Assembly: GCA_030743815.1 (NCBI GenBank)
Contig: JASLRT010000034.1
Span: 1 to 62,150 of the forward strand
DNA length: 62,150 bases
Direction: 5' to 3'
Source of the DNA: Candidatus Neomarinimicrobiota bacterium
GTDB lineage: Bacteria; Fidelibacterota; Marinisomatia; Marinisomatales; S15-B10
Part shown: positions 8,050 to 16,954 of the stretch, in pieces
Layout: the number at the start of each line of letters is the position of its first letter
Numbering within the stretch: the stretch's first letter is position 1
Position numbers and translations under genes: made by a program
Notes under the pieces: generated by a model
Told to the model about the DNA's origin: nothing
Seen by the model: the letters and a program-made list of their open reading frames with translations, nothing else
The model's database searches: none

Positions 8050-8760
8050 GTGATGAAACGAACTTTCGCAAATAAGGTTACCTCGTGCGGCGGGGCCTTT
8101 ATCTTGCTGATTCTCCTTCTGACGCGCGCTGACGGCACGAGACTTTATGATTTCTCTGTTACCGCAGGAACCGCACTGCCGCTAATGGGGCTGAATGACT
8201 GGTACAATCCGACACCTCAACTCGGTATCCAAGCCGTTTTCCCCCGCGATGAATCTCACCAGATTATTGTGGAAGTGCACACTCTAAGATTCGATCACGG
8301 TGCCATCGAGGATAGAGAATTCCGCTGGCTTGTTGACTATCAACTATACAAAAGTCCACAGGCCGCGGCGCAGATGATCTGGAACGACTTCATCGTAAAG
8401 AACAGGACGCTCTTGCCGGAACGTTCAGTCTCTTTCGGCAAGAAGCGGTGGACCCCTTTCTGGAGTTTCGGCGCAGGTTTCTACAACTATGTCCACCGCG
8501 TGAGTGGATTGGTCTATCCCGGCCAGCCGCAGACGCCCCTCGATACAGAGTTCGTGATGAACCCAGTTTCAGATCGAAGGGTCGCCTGGGGCGGCAACCT
8601 GGGGGCCGGAGCAGCTGTACCGCTGGCGGGACGATTCCTAGCTCTAGTGACGGCAGACTATCACGTGGCCATCGGCTATCTGCGCCCGTTCGAGGACTGG
8701 GGGCTCAGTGAAGTGGTTCCCATTCAGTTTCTGTCAATAAACATCGGGGTAACCTTTTAA
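8050..8760 (+). CDS. Predicted outer-membrane beta-barrel protein, unknown function
   Basis: I do not recognise this 236-residue protein by family. It has an N-terminal signal peptide (about residues 1-29, hydrophobic core GGAFILLILLL), then alternating amphipathic strands rich in aromatic and glycine residues (LYDFSVTAGTALPLMG, WTPFWSFGAGFYNYVH, VAWGGNLGAGAAVPL), and ends in FLSINIGVTF. The terminal Phe preceded by alternating hydrophobics is the usual C-terminal strand of a Bam-inserted barrel. The first possible start is a GTG at 8050; the adjacent ATG at 8053 is equally likely. It opens the plus-strand block of surface proteins and lies 56 bases before a sorted secreted protein. The overall size suggests an 8-10-stranded barrel. 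Confidence 0.7.
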   Translation: MMKRTFANKVTSCGGAFILLILLLTRADGTRLYDFSVTAGTALPLMGLNDWYNPTPQLGIQAVFPRDESHQIIVEVHTLRFDHGAIEDREFRWLVDYQLYKSPQAAAQMIWNDFIVKNRTLLPERSVSFGKKRWTPFWSFGAGFYNYVHRVSGLVYPGQPQTPLDTEFVMNPVSDRRVAWGGNLGAGAAVPLAGRFLALVTADYHVAIGYLRPFEDWGLSEVVPIQFLSINIGVTF

Positions 8761-8816
8761 ATCTCCAGACACGAAGTTTAAGGAGAAAAGGTGAAAACTA
8801 ACATGGAGGTAACGAA

Positions 8817-9830
8817 ATGAAGAAGATCACAATGATGCTTACTGTTCTGGGATGTCTGCACGCTCAGGGGTGGCACGAAAGTTTCTCAACGGATGCAACA
8901 GCTGACGCTTCGTTCTTCTTGGACAGCGATAATACCTGGCAGTGGTGGGGTTGGGGGAGCGTTGAGGTGAAGGAGGGCGCCCTCCATATGAAAGCGGCCG
9001 AAGATATTTTCGGACTGAACACATGCTGGCTTCATATAGGAGAAGCGTCAGATCCTAACGCTTTGGTCACACCGCAAGATGCGGAAATATACGTCAAGTT
9101 TAAGATATCCACTGAGGGTCAGCCGAGCGATGACGATCAATTCCATGTTGCTTGTGTGGGCGATCCCAATTTTATTACCAATACTAACGTATATACGGTT
9201 GCGACCGTCCCTTCAGGAAAGGCGGCCGGAGTGTTCTACTTCGCTGAAAATCAGACGAAGGTGGCGGTGCCGAAAGGATTTATCGAATACGAGGAATGGC
9301 TCTGGTTCAAAATTGTGGTTCAAGATTCGGTCATCAACGGCTGGATCATGCCCGAATGGGGAGAGCCTAATTCGGATACGGGTGAGCCTCCAGTGGAGCC
9401 ACATTTTCAGTGGATACAGTCAAACGTGAATGATGAGACGGGATTCGATCCAAGACTGGTTCTGGTGGCAGCCACAGAGGATGACTCGGTAACCGTCATT
9501 GTTGATGAGGTTTACTACAATACAGCCCCCACTCTTTCAGCAGGAGACGGCGCATTAGCGGTCATCGAGCGGCTTAGACTGAGTCAGAACTATCCGAATC
9601 CGTTCAATCCAGTCACCACCATCAGTTATGAGCTGGCCCAATTCAGCAGAGTTACCCTCAATGTCTACAACTTGAAAGGTAAATTGGTAGCAACACTTGT
9701 GAACGGCTGGGCAACTCCCGGACCGCATGAGACGCATTGGGACGCCACCGATGTTCCGTCGGGAATCTACTTTTGCCGTCTGGAGACGGGCGGATTCTCC
9801 GAGACGAGAAAGATGGTGTTGGTAAAATAG
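8817..9830 (+). CDS. Secreted protein with C-terminal type A (NYPNPFNP) sorting domain
   Basis: This 337-residue protein has a short signal peptide (about residues 1-17, ending in HAQG) and an unrecognised beta-rich N-terminal domain of about 215 residues containing several Trp residues (WQWWGWGSVEV). That region resembles a jelly-roll or concanavalin-like sugar-binding fold, which is only a guess. The C-terminal 80 residues are a FlgD-like/type IX secretion sorting domain: LSQNYPNPFNPVTTISYEL, VTLNVYNLKGKLVATL, HWDATDVPSGIYFCRLE and the basic end TRKMVLVK. Such tails direct export through the type IX system and attachment to the surface. The start is well supported by GGAGGT eight bases before the ATG. 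It is followed by a TonB-dependent receptor, so a role in capturing substrate at the surface is plausible. Confidence 0.8.
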   Translation: MKKITMMLTVLGCLHAQGWHESFSTDATADASFFLDSDNTWQWWGWGSVEVKEGALHMKAAEDIFGLNTCWLHIGEASDPNALVTPQDAEIYVKFKISTEGQPSDDDQFHVACVGDPNFITNTNVYTVATVPSGKAAGVFYFAENQTKVAVPKGFIEYEEWLWFKIVVQDSVINGWIMPEWGEPNSDTGEPPVEPHFQWIQSNVNDETGFDPRLVLVAATEDDSVTVIVDEVYYNTAPTLSAGDGALAVIERLRLSQNYPNPFNPVTTISYELAQFSRVTLNVYNLKGKLVATLVNGWATPGPHETHWDATDVPSGIYFCRLETGGFSETRKMVLVK

Positions 9831-9925
9831 CCTCTGCATGACCCCATTCGGGTATTGCGCGGATGACGTCGACTCCCCATCGGAGCAAGAGAAAAGCAGA
9901 TAGTTGTATATGGCGGATCAACTGA

Positions 9926-12900
9926 ATGCGTAAAGCGATCCGCTCCGTCCTTTTCACCTTTAGCCTTCTACTCGCATCAAGAGCTGTAGCCGGTGTCACC
10001 GGTAAGATCCAAGGTCAGGTGACAGACGTGAACAGTGCTCCCTTACCAGGAGCTAACGTGATGCTCGTGGGAGCGAACCGTGGCGCCGCTGCCGACGCAT
10101 TAGGCAATTACATTATCCTCTCCGTCCCTCCGGGAAACTACGACCTGGCTGTGCAGGTCATCGGATACGAAAGGGTGGTACAGCTTGGTGTTCTGGTCAA
10201 CGTTGACCGTACCACCCATGTCGATTTCCAACTGGCGATGGAAGCTGTGGGCCTCGAACAAGTGGAGGTGACAGCAGAAAGATCGAAAGTAGCGGTGGAC
10301 AGGACATTCAGTGAATACATAGTGAACTCAGAAGATATCAACCGTTCGGTGATGTTGAAGAGTGTCGGCGATCTAATCTCCATGGAGCCCGGCATGGACA
10401 TCCAGGGCCGCGGCATGATACGGGGAGGAGATATGAATTCTATCGCCGCCGATGTGGTCTATTACGTGGATGGAATCAAGATGGTCAACAGCGACGGCAT
10501 GAGTCTGCACAATTTTACCGGAGTCGGCAAATACGATATCGAATCGCTTTCCATCATTACGGGTGGACTCAGCGCCGAGTACGGAAATGCCCAGGCAGGT
10601 ATCGTCAATATCGTAACAAAGGAAGGCGCCGACACCTTTCACGGGACGGTTGAGATTGGCAGCTCCCTGCCAGGCAAACACCACTGGGGTCCCAATTACT
10701 TCAATGCTCCCACACACCGGGATCATATGAAATGGGGAGATTCAGAGTGGGAGAACGAAGTAGATTCACTCAGCGGCCGCAAGATTCACGATCGTATCGA
10801 CTATACAGATCTGTGGGGGCAGAACTATCAGGTAAACCTCTCCGGTCCTATCTTCAAAAATCTCTCGTTCTACGTCAGCTCACGGTTTAACCGCTCCGCC
10901 ATAAACGGCATCGCGCCCACCACCCATTCGCCTGATAACCTTGAGAGCACATGGAAACTCTCCCTCGCCCTCACTTCAAACATATTTCTAAAGACTGGCG
11001 GTGTCTATTCGGACCGCTGGTCTTTCAACTCGGGACCATCTGTGGGCGGCCTGCGCAGCATGGGCGATAACGGTAAGAACGTATTCCTCCCCTTGAACGA
11101 ATCAGCGGCCGGAAAAAGCGCCAGCACAGATCATATGGAATACGTTGCCCTGACACATATGCTGACTCCCAGCACGTTTTATGAACTGCGTGTCTCCAAC
11201 TCCGTAACGGGGCAACTGGCTGAAGACATTGCCGATTCAACCACCGAAAACCGTAAGGACGCGGACGGCTGGTTCAATCTTGGTAGAGACGTCATTTACT
11301 TCGATGAAACGGCCAGGACCAGGAGAGGCGTGAAGCTTGATCTGTCGAGTCAGATCAACAGAAATCATCTCATGAAGACGGGAATAGATTATACTGATTA
11401 CGCCCTCTGGGCCGTCCGCTATCAGGACTACTTCAACGACCGCAGTCTCACCTACATCGGCAAAGATCACCGGCTCAGATCTCCCATACGCCCCAGACAG
11501 TTTGCCTGGTATATTCAGGACAAGATGGAATACGAGGGTCTGGTGGTCAACGCGGGCATTCGCCTCGACTGGTTTGATCCCAACATCGAATACCCTATAA
11601 CACCGGCCTTAGCCGCTTCCAAGTATTACTTCAATACATTCACACGATTCGACTTTGATCGCTTGCGAGAATTCGGCCTAATGAGGAAGATCGAGCCGAG
11701 GATGGTCCTGGCGCCGCGCCTTGGTGTGGCTCACCCTATCACTGACCGTTCCATGATTCACTTCTTCTACGGGCATATCTATCAACTCCCCAGTTTCTAC
11801 ACCATGTTCGTGGAACAGTGGCAGAACTACGGTCAGCGCGATAACGATGTAAATGAGGACGGCGCCATAGAAGAGACCGAGGAATACAACACGCTGCAAG
11901 CTATTCGCGGCTTCTTCGGCAATCCGGAGCTGGACTTCGAGAAAACTATCAGTTTCGAATTAGGTTTCGACTGGAACTTCGTGTCGGAGTATGTTCTGTC
12001 CGTTTCATCTTATTACAAGAGTTCCAGTAACCAGGTGTCCAGCCCGGGTGAGGTACAGCTGAACTGGTGGGATCCGGCAAGCCAGATGTTCGATTTTCAG
12101 TTCACGCACAAGGCGGGCAACGGAATTCACGAAGATATTCAAGGGTTTGAACTGAGTCTCAGAAAGAGCTTCAGCGACTACTTCTCCTTCAGTCTTGCTT
12201 ACAATCTTCAGTGGGCAGTAGAAGGAGCATCCGGTGTCGGCAGCCGCTTCTTTTCACCTGACTCTCAATTTGTCATGGACAGTAAATTCTGGACTTCCCA
12301 CAACGCCGGCGAAGACGGTTCTGAGGAACCCGGCTTCGTTATCCCATTTCTGGCACAAAGCTATGCCAACAAGGCCGCCACCTTCCTCGATTCTCTCGCA
12401 TCGCTCGGTATTGTTATGAGTGAACTGGATACGACGGGTATCTGGTCTGTCGATTTCTGGGGCGCCACAGAACAGGATGAACCGAAGCCCGATGCGGACA
12501 TCCGCAGTTTTGGCAAAGCTCAAATATTCATATCGACACCCGATAAGGTGGGTCCGTGGGGACTGTTAGGCAACCTCAACGTGAACCTCATGTACCGCAT
12601 GTCCACGGGGACGCCCTTCCTCTACTCCCCTATCGGCTCGGCGGCCTACTGGCGCAGCGCCCCACTCGTCACGCGTACCGATCTAAGTCTTGAAAAAGCG
12701 GTCTTTCAAAAGGGAGGAGCAAGGGCGACTTTTTACATCGAAGTATTTAACCTATTCAATCAGCAAGACTTGCGCAACGACGGTGGATTCAAGAGCATTT
12801 TTGGGCCTGGCAATTATATCCGCTGGGGAATGGAAAAACCTCGTCCGGACAATGAGGAGTATCTAAAGTACGGCGACTTCAAAGTCTATTCACGCTATTA

Positions 12901-12946
12901 CGGTTCCCCGAGGGAAGTGAAATTGGGAGTACGGGCAACGTTCTGA
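9926..12946 (+). CDS. TonB-dependent outer-membrane receptor with N-terminal carboxypeptidase-like domain
   Basis: This 1006-residue outer-membrane transporter has a signal peptide (residues 1-23) and a carboxypeptidase-D-regulatory-like beta-sandwich at about 27-115 (GKIQGQVTDVNSAPLPGANV). The plug domain at about 120-240 includes DLISMEPGMDIQGRGMIRGG, VYYVDGIKM, IESLSIITGGLSAEYGNA and GIVNIVTKEG. The remaining 750 residues form the 22-stranded barrel, ending in VKLGVRATF with a terminal Phe. The layout is that of SusC/RagA-like and FCB-group receptors, but no SusD-like lipoprotein is present. It sits between a sorted secreted protein and a MOSC gene, upstream of two secreted paralogues and a PorV-like gene, all on the same strand with short gaps. 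The start lacks a strong ribosome-binding site. The substrate is unknown. Confidence 0.93.
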   Translation: MRKAIRSVLFTFSLLLASRAVAGVTGKIQGQVTDVNSAPLPGANVMLVGANRGAAADALGNYIILSVPPGNYDLAVQVIGYERVVQLGVLVNVDRTTHVDFQLAMEAVGLEQVEVTAERSKVAVDRTFSEYIVNSEDINRSVMLKSVGDLISMEPGMDIQGRGMIRGGDMNSIAADVVYYVDGIKMVNSDGMSLHNFTGVGKYDIESLSIITGGLSAEYGNAQAGIVNIVTKEGADTFHGTVEIGSSLPGKHHWGPNYFNAPTHRDHMKWGDSEWENEVDSLSGRKIHDRIDYTDLWGQNYQVNLSGPIFKNLSFYVSSRFNRSAINGIAPTTHSPDNLESTWKLSLALTSNIFLKTGGVYSDRWSFNSGPSVGGLRSMGDNGKNVFLPLNESAAGKSASTDHMEYVALTHMLTPSTFYELRVSNSVTGQLAEDIADSTTENRKDADGWFNLGRDVIYFDETARTRRGVKLDLSSQINRNHLMKTGIDYTDYALWAVRYQDYFNDRSLTYIGKDHRLRSPIRPRQFAWYIQDKMEYEGLVVNAGIRLDWFDPNIEYPITPALAASKYYFNTFTRFDFDRLREFGLMRKIEPRMVLAPRLGVAHPITDRSMIHFFYGHIYQLPSFYTMFVEQWQNYGQRDNDVNEDGAIEETEEYNTLQAIRGFFGNPELDFEKTISFELGFDWNFVSEYVLSVSSYYKSSSNQVSSPGEVQLNWWDPASQMFDFQFTHKAGNGIHEDIQGFELSLRKSFSDYFSFSLAYNLQWAVEGASGVGSRFFSPDSQFVMDSKFWTSHNAGEDGSEEPGFVIPFLAQSYANKAATFLDSLASLGIVMSELDTTGIWSVDFWGATEQDEPKPDADIRSFGKAQIFISTPDKVGPWGLLGNLNVNLMYRMSTGTPFLYSPIGSAAYWRSAPLVTRTDLSLEKAVFQKGGARATFYIEVFNLFNQQDLRNDGGFKSIFGPGNYIRWGMEKPRPDNEEYLKYGDFKVYSRYYGSPREVKLGVRATF

Positions 12947-12980
12947 AGATCCAAGGGTGTGCACCGATGGAAACTGAATC

Positions 12981-13565
12981 ATGAAACTGATTGAACGGAA
13001 GATGGGCAAAGTAACTCAAGTCCTCGTTGGGAAGGATCCTGATACGCTGGAGAAATGGCCCGTCGATTCATGCCAGATAACATACGAAGGATTCGCCGGT
13101 GATACTCACGCCGGTCTTACAATGAAGTCTGGCGGACGCCAGCCGCACTACCCGAAAGGGACCCAGATCCGCAATTATCGGCAGGTCTCCATCGTGTCAG
13201 TGGAAGAATTACAATCCATCGCTGACAGCATGGGCATTGATGAGATTCAGCCGGGTTGGATAGGCGCGAACCTGGCAGTGGAGGGAATTCCTCATCTAAC
13301 TCTGTTGCCGCCGTCAACGAGAATGGAATTTGCTGATGGCGCCGTACTGGTAGTAGATGGTGAAAACCTGCCGTGTATTCATCCGGGAAAGATCATTCAG
13401 CAGCACTTCCCAGATTTGAAGGAAGGAGCTGAGGCATTTCCAAAGCACTCTCTCGGCATACGAGGCGTAGTGGCGTGGGTTGAACGTCCCGGAACAATCC
13501 GCACTGGAAACGAGATCACCTTGCGTATCCCCCATCAGGAGCGGTGGCCTTCGAACGAGGGATGA
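12981..13565 (+). CDS. MOSC-domain protein
   Basis: This 194-residue cytoplasmic protein is a stand-alone MOSC domain, the fold found at the C-terminus of molybdenum cofactor sulfurases and in YiiM/YuaD-like proteins. Visible family features are GFAGDTHAG near residues 36-44, the RNYRQVSIVSVEEL segment near 64-77, GWIGANLAVEGI near 91-102, and the conserved Cys in GENLPCIHPGK near 130-140, which in the family carries persulfide sulfur or binds the pterin cofactor. It ends with RPGTIRTGNEITL. It lies 34 bases after the TonB receptor and about 105 before the next gene, so it may share their transcript. No molybdoenzyme or Moco synthesis gene is present in the window, so its partner is unknown. 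Confidence 0.87.
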   Translation: MKLIERKMGKVTQVLVGKDPDTLEKWPVDSCQITYEGFAGDTHAGLTMKSGGRQPHYPKGTQIRNYRQVSIVSVEELQSIADSMGIDEIQPGWIGANLAVEGIPHLTLLPPSTRMEFADGAVLVVDGENLPCIHPGKIIQQHFPDLKEGAEAFPKHSLGIRGVVAWVERPGTIRTGNEITLRIPHQERWPSNEG

Positions 13566-13670
13566 GCTGAACCCGTATGAACATCGAAAGTGCGAACGAC
13601 TGGAGCACTGCAATAAATCGAAGTGCATTTATTGCGAACGTTTCGTGGTGATTCACGGGGACAATCAGAC

Positions 13671-15980
13671 ATGATGAGACGGAATCTCCGAAGTTCACTG
13701 ACCTTAAGTCTGCTCCTTCTCCCATTATCGGACCTCATGGGACAGCCCGACATGGTAGGCGGTTATCCTCCTCGCCTTATGACGCGTGGCAAACTGTGGT
13801 CTACGTTCCGCAATAACGGTCTCCAAGATGGAGGTAACCGCGCTCACTACTCTAACCATGATCAGACCGGGCTGGAGTACCCGGGGAATGTCGGTAGAGT
13901 GGCGAATGACTTCATGGAATACTGGTTCGATGTCGCGGCCATCGTGGCAGGTGACCCCAATATCCTGGACGTAGCCCGGGTCTGCAATCCCCAGAATACA
14001 AAAGGGTCCGGTATCTGGGTGCTGACAGTCAGGGACGGGGCCGATACGCTTGTCTCCTACAGTGGCCCTCGCGAAGTGACTGAGGACGTAAAGGCAAGAA
14101 TCTACAGTGTTCGTAGCGGTGCTGAAGCATCTCTCGGCGATTCCACGGGCCCCAATCTCGTCCGCTCGAATTATTCACCCTATCACTACTCAGTAGCGAA
14201 CGAACCGATTGAAATCCACAACTACCGCTACGGCCGATACATTCCCGATGATGAATTCCCGGAAGAGATTATAATCTCCCAGTGGACTAATAAAATGGAC
14301 ATGACCGTCACACGGAAGGCTTACAGCTGGAGCTATCCGGATTATGATGACTTCATCCTGGAAGAATTGATCTTTGAGAATACAGGATCGCACGATCTCC
14401 AAGAAACCTTCTTCGTGTTCATGAACAGCTTCTCTGTATCCAGCGCGGGACATCAATGGCCGGGCAGCGGCGGCATGAGCTGGAGTGACTGGCGCGTCAA
14501 CCGGCTCTCGGCCCAGGACGATCGTTTCTGGTACACCGGGGCGCCTAACTATGTGGCCGATAACCCGGAAAGCACTGACGTCTACAAAGAACTGATCTTC
14601 GCTTATCAGAGAGACGATGACTGGCTCGGCTCATCGTGGGACGATTCAGGGCAGCCCTTCAGACAGGATGTTGCCAATATGACCAGTTACAACCAGTTCC
14701 AGGGCCAGGTGGAAGGGCAGTTGATGGGATATCAATACATCGGTTTTGGTCTCATCGATATCTGGCCCCCATTCATCAACGATCCGGCAGAAAGTTACGT
14801 AGCGCCTAAGCAGGAAGATCAACCTTATGCGGAGAAGTGGTGGCACAACGGCAACATAGACGAACACGATTTTGATGAACCGAGTTTTACGCGCCACACC
14901 GACACTGAAATGTACAAGATAATCACCGAGCTCTCAGCGGGCAGTGCCATAGACAATCCGGATTCTTCCGGTCTTGTAACGCACGCGCTGGTGATCGGCC
15001 CTTACGATCTTTCGCCCGGCCAGAAGGCTAAAGTGGTGGTAGCCTACGCCGCCGGTTCAGGCGCAGACTGGCACGACATGGATGAACTTACCTGGTCACA
15101 GACCAAGGGAGCCATGGCGCAGCTCAAGGATGGCGAAAAGTCCATTGTGCGCAACTTCCGCCGCGCCGTCTTTGCCTACGAGATGGGCTTCGACCTGCCT
15201 GATCCTCCTCCTGATGTAGAGGTATCATTCGGCAACAGTGCGCTGGGAGAAGTCCGACTGACGTGGAGCGACGCCGCTGACAGTGCCACCGATCCCGATT
15301 ATTCCGGCGACGAAGCAAGAGACGTGCGCGGCTACAGAGTTTACCGCTCATGGCCGTCTTCGTTTGACTGGCACTACGGACCGTGGGAATTCGTGACAGA
15401 CATACCTGTAGGCGATCCTAACTACTACAGTGCAGAGAATCACACCTATTCGTATTCAGACGACGCCTCTTTCGCCGGATATAACTATTTCTACAGCGTA
15501 CGCAGTTATGATTCTGGTCACGACTCGTGGATCGACCAATTCGGTACTGACCACGGTGCCGTTCCGCCGCTGGAGAGCGGATACGCCTCGCCTGAACAGA
15601 AGAACATGATCGCGATTACTCCCTATCAGCCATCATCGCCCGATTTCGACACCATGGCAGAAAAGATTCGTGTTGTTCCAAATCCCTTCAGGCTCGACTT
15701 TCAGGATGACCTGCACCGATATCCCGACACGGCAGACCCGTACAAGATTCGATTCATCAACCTGCCGCGCCACTGCATGATACGGATTTACTCCACCTCG
15801 GGAGACCTGGTTTATGAGAAGGAGCACAATGTCAAACGATCCGGCGAGACTGCATGGCGACAGGACACCATATCATTCTCAGGACTGGTAGTAAGTGGCA
15901 TCTATTTCTGGTTAGTGGAATCGCTCATGGATGAGAGCAGAGGAGAAATACAGAAAGGAACGCTGGCCGTTGTCAGATAA
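13671..15980 (+). CDS. Large exported protein with fibronectin-like and C-terminal sorting domains, paralogue A
   Basis: This protein of about 769 residues starts at the ATG at 13671 (MMRRNLRSS, then a hydrophobic core LTLSLLLLPL). That start gives a normal signal peptide; the frame extends upstream to 13623 but adds a non-signal-like leader. The mature N-terminus GQPDMVGGYPPRLMTRGK and a long unrecognised domain (EFPEEIIISQW, SYPDYDDFILEELIFEN, GGMSWSDWRVNRL, YQRDDDW) are shared almost line for line with the gene at 16955. A fibronectin-III-like module follows (VRLTWSDAADSA, RGYRVYRSWP). The C-terminal sorting module begins IRVVPNPFRLDF and ends SGIYFWLVES to GTLAVVR. It is probably a type IX cargo or surface-anchored structural protein. 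The stop lies within the start region of the PorV-like gene, so the two are probably co-translated. The function is unknown. Confidence 0.8.
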   Translation: MMRRNLRSSLTLSLLLLPLSDLMGQPDMVGGYPPRLMTRGKLWSTFRNNGLQDGGNRAHYSNHDQTGLEYPGNVGRVANDFMEYWFDVAAIVAGDPNILDVARVCNPQNTKGSGIWVLTVRDGADTLVSYSGPREVTEDVKARIYSVRSGAEASLGDSTGPNLVRSNYSPYHYSVANEPIEIHNYRYGRYIPDDEFPEEIIISQWTNKMDMTVTRKAYSWSYPDYDDFILEELIFENTGSHDLQETFFVFMNSFSVSSAGHQWPGSGGMSWSDWRVNRLSAQDDRFWYTGAPNYVADNPESTDVYKELIFAYQRDDDWLGSSWDDSGQPFRQDVANMTSYNQFQGQVEGQLMGYQYIGFGLIDIWPPFINDPAESYVAPKQEDQPYAEKWWHNGNIDEHDFDEPSFTRHTDTEMYKIITELSAGSAIDNPDSSGLVTHALVIGPYDLSPGQKAKVVVAYAAGSGADWHDMDELTWSQTKGAMAQLKDGEKSIVRNFRRAVFAYEMGFDLPDPPPDVEVSFGNSALGEVRLTWSDAADSATDPDYSGDEARDVRGYRVYRSWPSSFDWHYGPWEFVTDIPVGDPNYYSAENHTYSYSDDASFAGYNYFYSVRSYDSGHDSWIDQFGTDHGAVPPLESGYASPEQKNMIAITPYQPSSPDFDTMAEKIRVVPNPFRLDFQDDLHRYPDTADPYKIRFINLPRHCMIRIYSTSGDLVYEKEHNVKRSGETAWRQDTISFSGLVVSGIYFWLVESLMDESRGEIQKGTLAVVR

Positions 15981-16932
15981 AACAAGAAAACTCTTCACCC
16001 CCACATCCCTACTTCTGAGCATTTTTCTCTCGAGTACCCCTCTTCTCTCTCAGCAGGGTGAAACTTTTAAGCGCCTTGGGAAGGCGGGTTTTACTTTCCT
16101 CAAGATATCACCATCGGCGAGAGCCGCGGGAATGGGCGATGCTTTCACAGCCATAGCTGACGATGCAACGGCCATTTTTTTCAATCCGGCGGGTTTAACC
16201 AACATCGACCGGCTTGAATATTCATTGGGTATCACCAACTGGATCATCGATTCGCAACTGATGTCCGCCGCCGTCGCTCTTCCGCTGGGGAGAGGCACTG
16301 TCGGCGTCAGCGCAGTCTCTTTCGCTCCACCCGGATTTGAAGAGACGACCGTAACGGAACCGGAAGGGACTGGCCGTACGGTACATGTGGGCGACATCGC
16401 CGTGGGCCTCGCCTACGGTCTGAGGCTCACCGATCGACTCTCCTTCGGTTCACGCATTCAATATGTTGAAGAAAATATAGACAGGGATCAGGCGAGTTCC
16501 TGGGTAGTAGATTTTTCAACCTACTACCGCACGGGATTCCGGAATGGCGTTATCGCCATGGCGATGAAGAATTTCGGTCCTGACGTCAAGTATCTGGCGG
16601 AGAAATTCAAGACTCCTCTCTACTTTAACATCAACTTGGCGCTGGATGTCCTTGGATCAGACGGCGCCCCTCTTCATCTTCTGGGATCACTGGAGAGCGC
16701 TTTCGCCACTGATTATCGTGATCGCTACCACGCCGGCGCGGAGCTATGGCTGTTCAATCTGATCGCGCTCAGGGGAGGCTACAAGTTTAACTACGATACT
16801 GAAGATTTCACCGCTGGATTCGGCCTGAAAATGGATCTTGAAGGACGGAAGTTGGCGGTAGATATCTCCTACTCAAACTTCAGCAAGTACTTCCAGCCGC
16901 CGCTGAGGCTTTCCCTCTCCGGCTCGTTCTAA
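15931..16932 (+). CDS. PorV/PorQ-family outer-membrane protein (type IX secretion related)
   Basis: This protein of up to 333 residues belongs to the PorV/PorQ barrel family. PorV escorts type IX cargo to the surface sortase PorU. The signature near the mature N-terminus is AGFTFLKISPSARAAGMGDA, followed by AIADDATAIFFNPAGL, the typical family opening. It continues as an amphipathic barrel and ends LRLSLSGSF with a terminal Phe. The upstream ATG at 15931 overlaps the preceding gene by 50 bases. A TTG at 15970 preceded by AAAGGAA gives an 11-base overlap and a tighter signal peptide, so it is an equally good start. The gene is sandwiched between two paralogous exported proteins that end in sorting domains, which suggests a dedicated secretion or anchoring role for them. 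The other core type IX genes are not in this window. Confidence 0.85.
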   Translation: MRAEEKYRKERWPLSDKTRKLFTPTSLLLSIFLSSTPLLSQQGETFKRLGKAGFTFLKISPSARAAGMGDAFTAIADDATAIFFNPAGLTNIDRLEYSLGITNWIIDSQLMSAAVALPLGRGTVGVSAVSFAPPGFEETTVTEPEGTGRTVHVGDIAVGLAYGLRLTDRLSFGSRIQYVEENIDRDQASSWVVDFSTYYRTGFRNGVIAMAMKNFGPDVKYLAEKFKTPLYFNINLALDVLGSDGAPLHLLGSLESAFATDYRDRYHAGAELWLFNLIALRGGYKFNYDTEDFTAGFGLKMDLEGRKLAVDISYSNFSKYFQPPLRLSLSGSF

Positions 16933-16954
16933 CCGAACTATCTTCAGTTCTGTA